Positions 1 to 9,700 of a stretch of DNA of 40,574 nt are shown here, in pieces. Made by a program: the position numbers and the translations under genes. The number at the start of each line of letters is the position of its first letter. Position 1 is the first letter of the stretch. Below the pieces are notes generated by a model that was given only the letters and a program-made list of their open reading frames with translations, was not told where the DNA came from and did not search any database. Source of the stretch: UBA7398 sp964632545 (GTDB taxonomy: Bacteria > Actinomycetota > Actinomycetes > Nanopelagicales > Nanopelagicaceae); NCBI GenBank assembly GCA_964632545.1, contig CAZWBQ010000011.1:1-40574 (forward strand), read 5' to 3'.

Positions 1-53
1 CACATGGGCCTTTGAAGCCCAGGGTCCAGGATCGATACCTGGTGGAGGAGCCA
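1..53 (+). tRNA. tRNA-Gln (UUG), 3' part
   Basis: The window opens inside a tRNA. The anticodon arm is visible: stem TGGGC (5-9) pairs with GCCCA (17-21) around loop CTTTGAA, giving anticodon TTG at 12-14, which reads CAA (Gln). The T-stem CCAGG/CCTGG (26-30/38-42) closes loop ATCGATA, then 3' acceptor strand TGGAGGA (43-49), discriminator G50 and an encoded CCA (51-53). The 5' acceptor strand and most of the D-arm lie before the window. Position 54 of the T-loop is A rather than the usual T. A tRNA-Gln directly upstream of glmU is, from memory, a common actinobacterial arrangement. Confidence 0.9.
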
Positions 54-104
54 CGACCACTAGGAGATAGTTAGGCTTCGGCTATAGAAGAGTGAGGAGC
101 GCTG

Positions 105-1529
105 TTGAATCGCCTAGATCTTGCAATAGTTCTGGCCGCGGGTGATGGCACCCGAATGAAATCAACAACTGCGAAAGTTTTACACGAAATCGCAGGACGC
201 TCACTTCTCTCACATGTACTTCATGCAGTTTCGGAATTACAACCAATTCATACTCGCGTGGTTGTCGGCGCACAACATGAAGCGGTAACTTCACACTTAA
301 AAGAGATTGCACCTAAAGCGAACCCAGTATTACAAGCAAAGCGAAACGGTACTGGTCATGCAGTTCGACTAGCGCTAGAAGTAGGCGCTGTTGATGGCGT
401 TATTTTAATTACTGCGGGCGATACCCCGCTGCTAACCGGACTTACTCTCACCGAACTCTTTGCTGAACATGTTAAAGCTGGCGCAGTAGCAACAGTATTA
501 ACTGCAGAACTTCCGGACCCATTTGGTTACGGTCGAATTATTCGCGACGAGAATAACGAACTTCTCAAAATTGTAGAAGAACGCGATGCTACAGATGATG
601 AGCGCGAAATAGCTGAAATTAACTCCGGGGTTTATCTATTTGATGCGAAAGCGCTCGCTGGTGCGCTCGCAAAAATTACAACTAAAAATGCCCAAGGCGA
701 AGAATATTTAACGGATGTAATTGCGATTATGAAATCAGATGGTGCAAAAGTGGTACCTATCGTGGTTAATAATTTCACCGAGATTCTCGGTATAAATGAC
801 CGCTCCCAACTTTCTGAGTGCGCATCTTTTATGCGCGACCGAATCAATCATGCGCTTATGGTTAGTGGTGTTTCAATTATTGATCCGGCAACTACTTGGG
901 TAGATTTCACTGCTGAAATTGCACCAAATGTAATGCTCTTGCCAGGTACTTCGATTTCAGGACATTCGGTCATTGAAGCTGGCGCAATTATCGGACCTCG
1001 TACAACTCTGACAAACTGCCGCGTTGGAGCAGGTGCAAAAGTTGTTGAATCACATTGTTCTGGCAGCGCAATCGGTGCAAATACAAATATTGGCCCATAC
1101 TCATATTTGCGCGACGGCAATGACATATCAGCAGGTGCAAAAGTTGGTGCATTTGTCGAAATGAAAAATTCTTCACTTGGCGAAGGCTCAAAAGTGCCGC
1201 ACTTGTCATATGTAGGTGATGCTTCGATTGGAACTGGAACAAATATTGGCGCAGCTACAATTTTTGTTAATTACGATGGCGTTGAAAAGCACCATACTGA
1301 AGTTGGCGATCATGTCCGAATTGGCAGCGACACAATGCTAGTAGCGCCGGTCACTATTGGTGATGGCGCATATACCGCCGCTGGTTCGGTTATCACTGAA
1401 GATGTGCCAGCTGGGGCAATTGGCGTAGGAAGAGCTAAACAACGGAACGTTCTTGATTGGGTATTACGAAAACGCCCAGGTAGTAAATCCGCAGAAGCTG
1501 CAAAGAATGTGAAAGGGTCTGCCTCATGA
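105..1529 (+). CDS. glmU: Bifunctional UDP-N-acetylglucosamine pyrophosphorylase / glucosamine-1-phosphate N-acetyltransferase
   Basis: GlmU acetylates glucosamine-1-phosphate and then couples it to UTP, making UDP-GlcNAc for peptidoglycan in the cytoplasm. The 474-residue product has the usual length. The N-terminal nucleotidyltransferase half carries the signature LAAGDGTRMKS (about residues 10-20), and AGDTPLL (about 103-109) fits its metal-binding region. From about residue 255 the protein becomes a left-handed beta-helix of hexapeptide repeats (for example IGANTNIGPYSYLRDG and IGAATIFVNYDG), the acetyltransferase half. The start is TTG at 105, with GAGGAG (94-99) five bases upstream. The gene follows tRNA-Gln and overlaps prs by four bases (ATGA), so the two are probably translationally coupled. 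Confidence 0.96.
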   Translation: MNRLDLAIVLAAGDGTRMKSTTAKVLHEIAGRSLLSHVLHAVSELQPIHTRVVVGAQHEAVTSHLKEIAPKANPVLQAKRNGTGHAVRLALEVGAVDGVILITAGDTPLLTGLTLTELFAEHVKAGAVATVLTAELPDPFGYGRIIRDENNELLKIVEERDATDDEREIAEINSGVYLFDAKALAGALAKITTKNAQGEEYLTDVIAIMKSDGAKVVPIVVNNFTEILGINDRSQLSECASFMRDRINHALMVSGVSIIDPATTWVDFTAEIAPNVMLLPGTSISGHSVIEAGAIIGPRTTLTNCRVGAGAKVVESHCSGSAIGANTNIGPYSYLRDGNDISAGAKVGAFVEMKNSSLGEGSKVPHLSYVGDASIGTGTNIGAATIFVNYDGVEKHHTEVGDHVRIGSDTMLVAPVTIGDGAYTAAGSVITEDVPAGAIGVGRAKQRNVLDWVLRKRPGSKSAEAAKNVKGSAS

Positions 1530-2506
1530 GCGAGATTCGGTTAAGTTCTGAAAAACGGCTCCGATTATTTTCTGGACGAGGTTACCCGGAACTAGCAGAT
1601 AGTGTCGCTACTGAATTAGGAATTCCATTAACTCCAACATCTGCATATGACTTTGCAAATGGTGAAATCTTCGTTCGATTTGAAGAGAGCGTCCGTGGTT
1701 GCGATGCATTTGTTATTCAAAGCCATGCCGCTCCAGTAAACAAACAAATCATGGAACAACTAATTATGGTAGATGCGCTAAAACGTGCTTCTGCAAAACG
1801 AATTACCGTCGTTGCACCTTTCTACGGCTATGCCCGACAAGATAAAAAACATCGTGGACGTGAACCAATATCAGCAAGATTGATGGCAGATTTGTTTAAA
1901 GCAGCTGGCGCTGATCGATTAATGGTTGTTGATTTACATACATCTCAAATTCAAGGTTTCTTTGACGGGCCGGTTGATCATCTATTTGCACTTCCACTAC
2001 TTGCAAATTACGTTGGTAGCAAAGTTGATCGCACTCGTTTAACAATAGTTTCACCCGACTCTGGCCGAGTAAGAGTTGCTGAGCGCTGGAGCGACCTGCT
2101 TGGTGGCTGCCCAATTGCTTTCATTCACAAGACTCGAGATCCACGTATTCCTAATGAATCGATCACTGGCCGAGTTGTCGGAGATGTGACTGGGCAAACT
2201 TGCGTAGTAATTGACGACATGATTGATACTGCTGGAACTATTACAAAAGCGGTTGATGCGTTAATTGACGCTGGCGCAAAAGAGGTAATTGTCGCCGCAA
2301 CTCATGCAGTTTTCTCTGGTCCAGCTGCAGAACGTCTACGAAACTCAAAAGTTAGCGAAGTTGTAATTACTGATACGTTACCTATTCCAGAAGAAGCAAA
2401 ATTCCCTACTCTGACAATTCTTTCGATAGCGCCACTTATCGCCCGTGCAATTCGAGAAGTTTTTGAAGATGGTTCAGTAACAAGCCTCTTCGATGGGCTA
2501 AGTTAA
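1526..2506 (+). CDS. prs: Ribose-phosphate pyrophosphokinase (PRPP synthase)
   Basis: This enzyme transfers pyrophosphate from ATP to ribose-5-phosphate, giving PRPP for purine, pyrimidine, histidine, tryptophan and NAD synthesis. The 326-residue product has the normal length of a class I PRPP synthase. Visible hallmarks are the ATP-loop region YGYARQDKKHRGREPI (about residues 100-115), the conserved VVDLHTSQIQGFF with its metal-binding His (about 134-146), and the PRPP-binding loop VVIDDMIDTAGTI (about 229-241). The ATG overlaps the glmU stop. After the gene come 129 non-coding bases before rplY, so rplY may have its own promoter. Confidence 0.96.
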   Translation: MSEIRLSSEKRLRLFSGRGYPELADSVATELGIPLTPTSAYDFANGEIFVRFEESVRGCDAFVIQSHAAPVNKQIMEQLIMVDALKRASAKRITVVAPFYGYARQDKKHRGREPISARLMADLFKAAGADRLMVVDLHTSQIQGFFDGPVDHLFALPLLANYVGSKVDRTRLTIVSPDSGRVRVAERWSDLLGGCPIAFIHKTRDPRIPNESITGRVVGDVTGQTCVVIDDMIDTAGTITKAVDALIDAGAKEVIVAATHAVFSGPAAERLRNSKVSEVVITDTLPIPEEAKFPTLTILSIAPLIARAIREVFEDGSVTSLFDGLS

Positions 2507-2635
2507 ACCAAGATTTACGCGTAATTAAAAGCCCGTTTTGCGTTAACGCTCTTGCCCCGACTAATCTGTCACATGTAACGGCGAGGGATAAATCTCGACA
2601 ATCCGTAATCGACGAAGACATAGGAGCAAACGAAG

Positions 2636-3271
2636 ATGGCTGAAATTTCAATCAAGGGAACCATACGCACCGATTTTGGTAAAGGTCCTTCCCGACGAGC
2701 ACGACGTGATGGTTTAGTTCCAGCGGTTATTTATGGCCATGGCGAACAACCAACACACATTTCACTTCCAGCACGTGAAGTAGGGATTGCAATTAAAACT
2801 GCAAACGTACTTCTTGATATAGATCTTGGAAGCAAATCAGAATTAGTTCTACCAAAGTCCATTGTTCGTAATCCACTTAAAGGAACGCTAGAACATATCG
2901 ATCTTGTAATTGTTCGTCGTGGCGAAAAAGTGGTCGTAGCAGTTCCAGTTCATGCTACTGGTGAATTTGATCGCGATGGAATTTTGGAACACGTTAATAA
3001 CACAATTGAAGTTGAAGCAGAAGCAACTGCAATTCCAGCATTCTTAGAACTTGATATGACTGGATTGATGGCTGGCGAATCTAAGTATGCAGCTGATGTG
3101 GTACTTCCTGCCGGTGTAACTTTAATTAGCGATCCAAAGATGGCCGTTGTTCACCTCTCGGTCCGTGCAGCTCAAGAAGAAGTTGTTGCTGTGGCACCTA
3201 CTGAAGGTGATGCTGCAGCTGCAGTCGCTGCACCTGCTGAAGGTGAAGCCGCGAAGGAAGAAAAGAAGTAA
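2636..3271 (+). CDS. rplY: 50S ribosomal protein L25, CTC type
   Basis: L25 binds 5S rRNA in the large ribosomal subunit; the long CTC form was named for the Bacillus general stress protein. The 211-residue product has the N-terminal L25 domain (about 1-93, with RTDFGKGPSRRARRDGLVPAVIYG, here read in two parts: RTDFGKGPSRRARR then DGLVPAVIYG) and the C-terminal TL5/CTC beta domain (about 100-180). It ends in an Ala/Glu-rich low-complexity tail from about residue 180 that finishes EEKK. A TAGGAG Shine-Dalgarno lies about nine bases before the ATG. prs, rplY and pth sit together as in other Actinobacteria. The acidic tail is common in actinobacterial homologues and is probably disordered. Confidence 0.94.
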   Translation: MAEISIKGTIRTDFGKGPSRRARRDGLVPAVIYGHGEQPTHISLPAREVGIAIKTANVLLDIDLGSKSELVLPKSIVRNPLKGTLEHIDLVIVRRGEKVVVAVPVHATGEFDRDGILEHVNNTIEVEAEATAIPAFLELDMTGLMAGESKYAADVVLPAGVTLISDPKMAVVHLSVRAAQEEVVAVAPTEGDAAAAVAAPAEGEAAKEEKK

Positions 3272-3301
3272 CTTTTCTTTCCACGAGGCTAATCTTTAGC
3301 C

Positions 3302-3883
3302 ATGGCTAATCGTTGGCTCATTGTCGGACTTGGTAATCCAGGTTCGGAATATGCAAATACTCGCCATAACATCGGTGCGCTCGTAGTCGAACGAATGGCC
3401 ACCCAATCACAAGTTAAATTCTCTTCACATAAAGCGCGCGCAGATATTGCCGAATTTCGACTAGGCGTTGGCGGCGAAACTCCAGTATTAATTTTAGCAA
3501 GACCTCGTTCATATATGAATGAATCTGGCGGACCGGTAAAAGGATTAGCGGATTATTTTTCAATTGCCCCGGAACAGATAATCGTTATTCATGATGAATT
3601 AGATATAGATTTCAATGCAATCAGAGTAAAACTTGGTGGCGGCGACAACGGCCATAATGGTTTAAAAAGTATTACTCAATCAATGGGAAGCGGTGAGTAT
3701 TATCGAATTCGAATGGGGATTGGTCGTCCACAAGGGCAACAAGATCCAGCTGATTTCGTGTTGAAACAATTTGCCAGTCAGGAAAAGAAAGATCTAGAAG
3801 TTTTTCTTGCTGAAGGTGGCGACGCAATTGAATCTTTAATAACTCAAGGGCTTGAAAAAACGCAACAAGACTTTAATTCTTAA
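3302..3883 (+). CDS. pth: Peptidyl-tRNA hydrolase
   Basis: Pth cleaves the ester bond of peptidyl-tRNAs that drop off the ribosome, recycling tRNA. The 193-residue length is typical. The family signature GLGNPGSEYANTRHNIG is present near the N-terminus, with Asn12 and the catalytic His22. Also visible are the RPRSYMNESG segment (about 66-75) and VIHDELDIDF with the conserved Asp (about 93-102), followed by GGGDNGHNGLKS. The start ATG is 30 bases after the rplY stop. The stop lies five bases from the convergent ppc stop, so there is almost no room for a dedicated terminator. Confidence 0.96.
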   Translation: MANRWLIVGLGNPGSEYANTRHNIGALVVERMATQSQVKFSSHKARADIAEFRLGVGGETPVLILARPRSYMNESGGPVKGLADYFSIAPEQIIVIHDELDIDFNAIRVKLGGGDNGHNGLKSITQSMGSGEYYRIRMGIGRPQGQQDPADFVLKQFASQEKKDLEVFLAEGGDAIESLITQGLEKTQQDFNS

Positions 3884-3888
3884 ATTTA

Positions 3889-6615
3889 TCAGCCAGTATT
3901 TCGAAGACCAGCGGCAACACCATTTATCGTAAGAAGCAGCGCCCGCCTAATTAATTGTTCATCTTTATCAGTACCAGTTCTCACCTTCTCTAGTAAAGAA
4001 ATTTGCAGTAAATGGAGCGGAGCAAGGTAGGTATCTCGAATTTGTAGCGTGCGCGCCAGAATCTCTTGATCCCCCAAAATTTCACGCTTTTTAGTTAATA
4101 ACAAAATTTCAGATTTAGTAAGTTCAAATTCAGTTTCAATAGTTGTTAGGAAATGATGCAACGATGGATCGACTAGGGCTTCAACGTATTTGCGAGCTAT
4201 CACTAAATCAGTTTTAGCAATAGTCATCTCAACATTACTTATAAAAGTCCGGAAAAAATGCCAATCTTTGAGCATCTGTTGCATGATGGATTCATTTCCA
4301 GATTCTCGAGCAGCTTTTAATCCAGTACCAACACCAAACCAACCGGGCACGATTTGGCGAGATTGGGTCCAACCAAATACCCATGGAATTGCACGCAAAC
4401 TGGATAAACCAGCAGCAGTATCGGGACGTCGTGAAGGTCTAGAACCAAGGAATAAATCACCTAATTGTTCTACTGGAGTGGATGCATAAAAATATGCTGG
4501 CAAATCAGGGTGATCAATTAGTGCGCGATAACGAATAAAAGATGCGTCACTTATCGCGGCCATGCAAGAGTTCCAATTTTCTAAATCAATTGGAGCCTGT
4601 CGCGGTTTTCTATTTAATACCGTGGCCTCAAGCGCTGCTGCAAGCGTTAATTCAACGTTTTCTCGTGCAAGTGCAGGCAACGCATATTTATCAGAAATAA
4701 CTTCGCCTTGTTCAGTCATTTTTATTTGACCATCTAGTGAACCCCAAGGTAGTGCGATTAGCGCATCATAAGTTGGTCCGCCACCGCGACCCACAGAACC
4801 ACCGCGACCATGGAAAAGTCGCAACTTAACGCCATGTTTCATTGCAATATCGCGTAAGCGACGTTGCGCACGATGAATTTCCCATTGGCTTGTCGCAATA
4901 CCAGCATCTTTATTTGAATCCGAATATCCAAGCATTACTTCTTGAATATCGCCGCGAAGTTTAACTATTTTTCTATAGATGGGAGTCGATAGTAATTCAT
5001 CAAGAATCTCAGCAGCGGAGCGTAACTCTTGTACAGTCTCGAGTAGAGGTGCAAATCCAATTTTTGCAAATGTAGAATCGCCATCTAATTTGATTAGATC
5101 TGCTGACTGTGCAATAACTGTTGCAGCAAGTACATCGGTTGCGCTCTTTGTCATAGAAATTATATAAGTTTCAATTACGGTTGGATCAAAATTTTCTAAT
5201 GATTCCTTAATTGCAAAAAAAGTACTCAGTGTCTTTTTTGGTACTTCAGTTAATGTTTCAGTATTTGGCTTGATATTTGCGGTTAAAACTTCTACCAAAA
5301 ATTTATGCCGCTTTTCCCGATCCAGAGATTTAAAATTTTCGCTTACGAAAAGTTCATTAAGACAGTTCTGATGGAGGTCAGAGTGCTCTCTTATATCCAT
5401 CGTTGCGTGATTTATGCCAAAAGCGGTAATTGTTCTAATAGTTCGCTCCAGCAATCCAGTAGCGATTAATTCGCCCTTATGAGCAAGCAGCGAGTTGTAC
5501 ATTAATAAAAGATCTGAGATTAATTCCGCAGTATCAAGATAGTCTCGGCCATCAGCATGTGCAGCACCTTTTGCATGGCGCGCTCTCGTTAATTCCAATC
5601 GATGTCTAATTGCAGTCGCTTTCAATCGATACGGTTCTTCCGCATTTATTCGGCGAAACCTAGCCTCAATTTCAGGAATACTCTCTAAATCTTTTATAAC
5701 GGAATTTTCTAATTCTTTGGAAACTCCAGTAATTCTCGTGGATACTGAAAGTGCCTGGCGAAGTTCATCAAGCACTTCTAACGTAACTCGAATTGCGTGC
5801 CCCATCTGTAACACAATTGCTTGTTTTGTGATGGCAGGTGTGATGTTTGGATTTCCATCGCGGTCACCGCCAATCCAACTACCGAAACTGAGCGGTTTAG
5901 CAGTAGGGGATAAGTTGATATTTAACCGTTTTAATTCGCGCGCAAAGTCATCCAATACTTCCGGAACCGTATGTCGGAATAAGTCATCTAGGTAATAGAG
6001 TGCATTTACTGCTTCATCAAGTGGTTCAGGTTGACCAAGGCGAAGTTCATCGGTTTGCCACAGTAAATCGATAGCTTCGGCTAAGCGTCGCGATTGATTA
6101 GAGGTTTTTGGGTCATCTAATAAATCAGCAATTGTTGCTAACTTGCTAAGCACAGAACGACGCGCCGCTTCAGTTGGATGCGCTGTAAATACTGGTCTAA
6201 CTGAAAAATTAGCAAGCCAAATTTTTATATCGTTATCGGTAAAATCATTATTCTCAGTTTTTGCTTTTTCAATATGATCAACAGCTCTTGAAAGCCAAGA
6301 GCTTCCATCCTCTCGCGCAGCTGCTAAAATTCTAGAGCGGTGTACTTGTTCAGCTATGTTTGCTAAATTGAAATAAGTATTAAAAGCCCTTACAAGTTGT
6401 ACTCGTTCATCTACGGTTAAATTTTCTAAAGTTTTTTCAGCGCCACCATCACGGACTTCTTTTCGAACTTTTTCCACTAAATCTAAGAGATGCTCGCCTT
6501 CTTGTCTTACTAAAGTTTCGCCTAATAAGTCGCCAAGCCTGCGCACGTCAGCACGTAATTCGGCATCATCATCGGCAATTGCTTGATGCGGCTCTACAGA
6601 CATATGGCTAATCAT
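3889..6615 (-). CDS. ppc: Phosphoenolpyruvate carboxylase
   Basis: PEPC fixes bicarbonate onto PEP to give oxaloacetate, refilling the TCA cycle. The 908-residue length is normal for the bacterial enzyme. Catalytic motifs are intact: FTAHPTEAARRSVL near residue 140 with the catalytic His, GGDRDGNPN (about 249-257), VMLGYSDSNKDAG, LFHGRGGSVGRGGGPT and MTEQGEV. The C-terminus is RNTG, the equivalent of the conserved QNTG tail. The start is either ATG 6615 or the in-frame ATG four codons later (6603). The only good Shine-Dalgarno (AAGGAG) is about 22 bases before 6615, too far to be convincing. The gene is divergent from mfd across about 100 bases. Confidence 0.95.
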   Translation of the reverse strand: MISHMSVEPHQAIADDDAELRADVRRLGDLLGETLVRQEGEHLLDLVEKVRKEVRDGGAEKTLENLTVDERVQLVRAFNTYFNLANIAEQVHRSRILAAAREDGSSWLSRAVDHIEKAKTENNDFTDNDIKIWLANFSVRPVFTAHPTEAARRSVLSKLATIADLLDDPKTSNQSRRLAEAIDLLWQTDELRLGQPEPLDEAVNALYYLDDLFRHTVPEVLDDFARELKRLNINLSPTAKPLSFGSWIGGDRDGNPNITPAITKQAIVLQMGHAIRVTLEVLDELRQALSVSTRITGVSKELENSVIKDLESIPEIEARFRRINAEEPYRLKATAIRHRLELTRARHAKGAAHADGRDYLDTAELISDLLLMYNSLLAHKGELIATGLLERTIRTITAFGINHATMDIREHSDLHQNCLNELFVSENFKSLDREKRHKFLVEVLTANIKPNTETLTEVPKKTLSTFFAIKESLENFDPTVIETYIISMTKSATDVLAATVIAQSADLIKLDGDSTFAKIGFAPLLETVQELRSAAEILDELLSTPIYRKIVKLRGDIQEVMLGYSDSNKDAGIATSQWEIHRAQRRLRDIAMKHGVKLRLFHGRGGSVGRGGGPTYDALIALPWGSLDGQIKMTEQGEVISDKYALPALARENVELTLAAALEATVLNRKPRQAPIDLENWNSCMAAISDASFIRYRALIDHPDLPAYFYASTPVEQLGDLFLGSRPSRRPDTAAGLSSLRAIPWVFGWTQSRQIVPGWFGVGTGLKAARESGNESIMQQMLKDWHFFRTFISNVEMTIAKTDLVIARKYVEALVDPSLHHFLTTIETEFELTKSEILLLTKKREILGDQEILARTLQIRDTYLAPLHLLQISLLEKVRTGTDKDEQLIRRALLLTINGVAAGLRNTG

Positions 6616-6659
6616 GTCAGCAAGACGGCAGTAGAATCTCCTTGATTAAGCCCCCTTTG

Positions 6660-6701
6660 ATACCCCAGGTATTGAAAGTTGGGGCCAATTCGCGTTGCGC
6701 G
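6660..6701. promoter_or_regulatory. Divergent ppc/mfd intergenic region with short inverted repeats
   Basis: Between the ppc start and the true mfd start lie three short inverted repeats: ATACC-CCA-GGTAT (6660-6672), TTGG-GG-CCAA (6679-6688) and CGCG-TTG-CGCG (6691-6701). This region must hold promoters for both genes. No clear -35/-10 pair is visible. The repeats could be operators or small hairpins in the mfd leader. They are short enough to be chance, so confidence is low. Confidence 0.25.
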
Positions 6702-6719
6702 GGTATGAAAGGAGCGGTG

Positions 6720-9700
6720 ATGCAAGGTCTATTAGATGTGCTCGAACGTGCTATTGATTTAGATAAGTACTTCACCGACGAAATATCTGACGTTGTCTGC
6801 ACACAATCGCTCACGCCGTTCCTATTAAGTCATCGCTCGGCTACAAAGCCGATCGTGATTGTCACTCACTCGAGTCGACGAGCTGAAGATATTGGAACGG
6901 AGCTCATTGCGATTTTGGGCAAAGACGCAATTATTCAATTTCCAGCATGGGAAACATTGCCGCATGAAAAATTAAGTCCAAAGAGCGACACAGTGGCGCA
7001 ACGAATTCACGCGCTATATCAACTACAAGGGGTTACTGGAAAATCAAAAATATTAATTGCACCAATTAGAGCGCTCATTCAACCATTAATTGGCACCATC
7101 ACTGAAACACCATTGTTGCAATTAGAAATTGGTAACGAGATTTCTCTTTCCAGTTTAGTTTCACGATTAACTTTTATGGCTTACAACCGAACAGATTTAG
7201 TGGAACGCCGTGGCGACTTCGCCGTTCGAGGTGGCATCGTCGATATTTTTCCACCGCTCGATGAACACCCAGTCCGTATTGATTTCTTTGGTGATGAGAT
7301 TGAAGAGATGCGCTACTTTGCCGTTTCTGATCAGCGAACTTTTGCGCCATATATTGGCAAATTAGAAATTTTGCCTTGTCGTGAATTGCTTATTACCGAT
7401 GAAGTCAAAGTTCGCGCACTCGCACTTGCTGATAAATATCCAGAATTGCGCGATATTTGTACTCGGATTTCAGAGGGTGCCTATGTAGAAGGTATGGAAT
7501 CACTGGCATCGGCGCTATCGCCATCAATGAAACCGTTGTTATCTTATCTAAAAAAAGGTACTGAATTAATTCTCTTAGATGAAGAGCGAAACCGATCGCG
7601 CACCCTTGATTTAGTGAACACTAGCAATGAGTTTTTGGAAGCAGCTTGGTCAAATGCAGCAAATGGTGGCGCAACTCCCATTGATTTACGTAACCTTTTA
7701 GGTGGTGGAACCTATTCATCGTTTGATGAATTCCGCGAATATGCTCAAAACATCCAAGGTTTCACTTGGCGAAGTATTAATAATTTTGGTGGTGAAGAAT
7801 CTACTTTTATTGAAGATTTTTTACCGCACGAGCCATACAAGGGAAATAATGAAAAAGTAGTTGCAGATATTGCAAATTGGATTCGTAACGGTTATTTGGT
7901 TCTCTTATCTGCTCATGGTCATGGGTTAGCTGATCGCTATTTCGACATATTAGTTGATTCAGATATTCCAGTTAGAAAAAGCGAAGCAGTCACGAGCGCA
8001 CCAACTAGAGATGGCGTAATTGTCACTACTTCTAACATGAATTTTGGCTTTATAAACGATCTCATAAAAGTTGTTTTCATTACTGATAAAGATATTTCTG
8101 GGCATCGAAGCACAACTAGCGATGGCGTAAAAATGCCATCTCGCCGTAAGAAATCTATTGACCCACTTGAATTAAAAGCTGGTGATTATGTTGTTCATGA
8201 ACAACATGGCGTTGGCCGCTATATCGAATTAGTTAAGCGAGATTTTGGTGGTGCGGTCCGCGAGTATTTAGTAATTGAATATGCATCTTCTAAACGTGGC
8301 CAACCCGGCGATCGAATTTATGTACCGACAGATGGCCTTGAACAAGTTACAAGATATGTTGGAGGCGAAGCGCCTGCAGTACATCGAATCGGTGGTTCGG
8401 ATTGGATTAAAGCAAAATCTCGTGCTCGGAAAGCAGTGAAAGAAATTGCCGGTGAATTAATCCGACTTTATGCAGCGCGAACTAGCGCACCAGGGTTTGC
8501 GTTCTCAGTGGACACACCGTGGCAACGTGAGTTAGAAGATGCCTTTGCATATGTAGAAACTCCAGATCAACTTTCCACAATTGATGAAGTTAAGCGCGAT
8601 ATGGAGCGGCCGTATCCGATGGATCGGGTTGTTTGCGGTGATGTTGGTTATGGAAAAACGGAAATTGCAGTACGGGCTGCCTTCAAAGCAGTACAAGATG
8701 GCAAACAAGTTGCAGTCTTAGTTCCCACAACATTATTGGTACAACAACATCTATCTACTTTTACGGATAGATATACCGGATTTCCAATTAAAGTCGCGGG
8801 GTTATCTCGATTTAATTCAGTTAAAGAGAATAAGGAAATTCTGGATGGTTTAGCACATGGATCAATTGATATTGTGATTGGAACCCATCGACTACTTTCG
8901 CAAGATGTAGTTATACGAGACCTTGGGTTAGTAATTGTTGATGAAGAGCAACGGTTCGGCGTTGAACATAAAGAGAGCTTAAAGAAAATGCGGACATCAG
9001 TAGATGTACTTTCCATGTCCGCTACGCCGATTCCGCGAACACTAGAGATGGCAATTACCGGGATCCGCGAAATGTCTACGATTACTACGCCACCAGAAGA
9101 GCGCCACCCAGTACTTACTTACGTTGGTCCGCAAGATGATAAACAAGTAACAGCAGCAATCCATCGCGAATTACTTCGAGATGGTCAAGTTTTTTATATT
9201 CACAACCGCGTAGAGAGCATCGATACTGCTGCTGCAAAATTAAGAACTTTAGTTCCAGAAGCTCGAATTGCAATTGCGCATGGCCAGATGAATGAAACTG
9301 CGTTAGAGGAAGTAATTCTGGCGTTTTGGAACCGTGAATTCGATATTTTAGTTTGTACAACAATTATTGAAAATGGAATTGATGTTGCAAATGCAAATAC
9401 GTTATTGGTAGAGCGCGCTGATTTATTTGGGCTCTCTCAACTTCATCAAATCCGTGGCCGAGTTGGTCGAAGTCGAGAACGCGCTTACGCATATTTTCTA
9501 TACCCAGCAGATAAACCGCTAACTGAGCTTGCGTTAGATCGATTAACTACGATTTCTACACACACTGATTTAGGTTCTGGCATGCAAGTTGCGTTAAAAG
9601 ATTTGGAAATTCGAGGTGCTGGAAATTTACTTGGTGGTGAACAGAGCGGTCATATCGCTGACGTTGGCTTTGATTTATATATGCGAATGGTTGGTGAAGC

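Noticed and set aside
2538..2567. Promoter TTGCGT-18-TAATCT before rplY
   Set aside because: Match to consensus is poor; the gap makes a promoter likely but I cannot place it.
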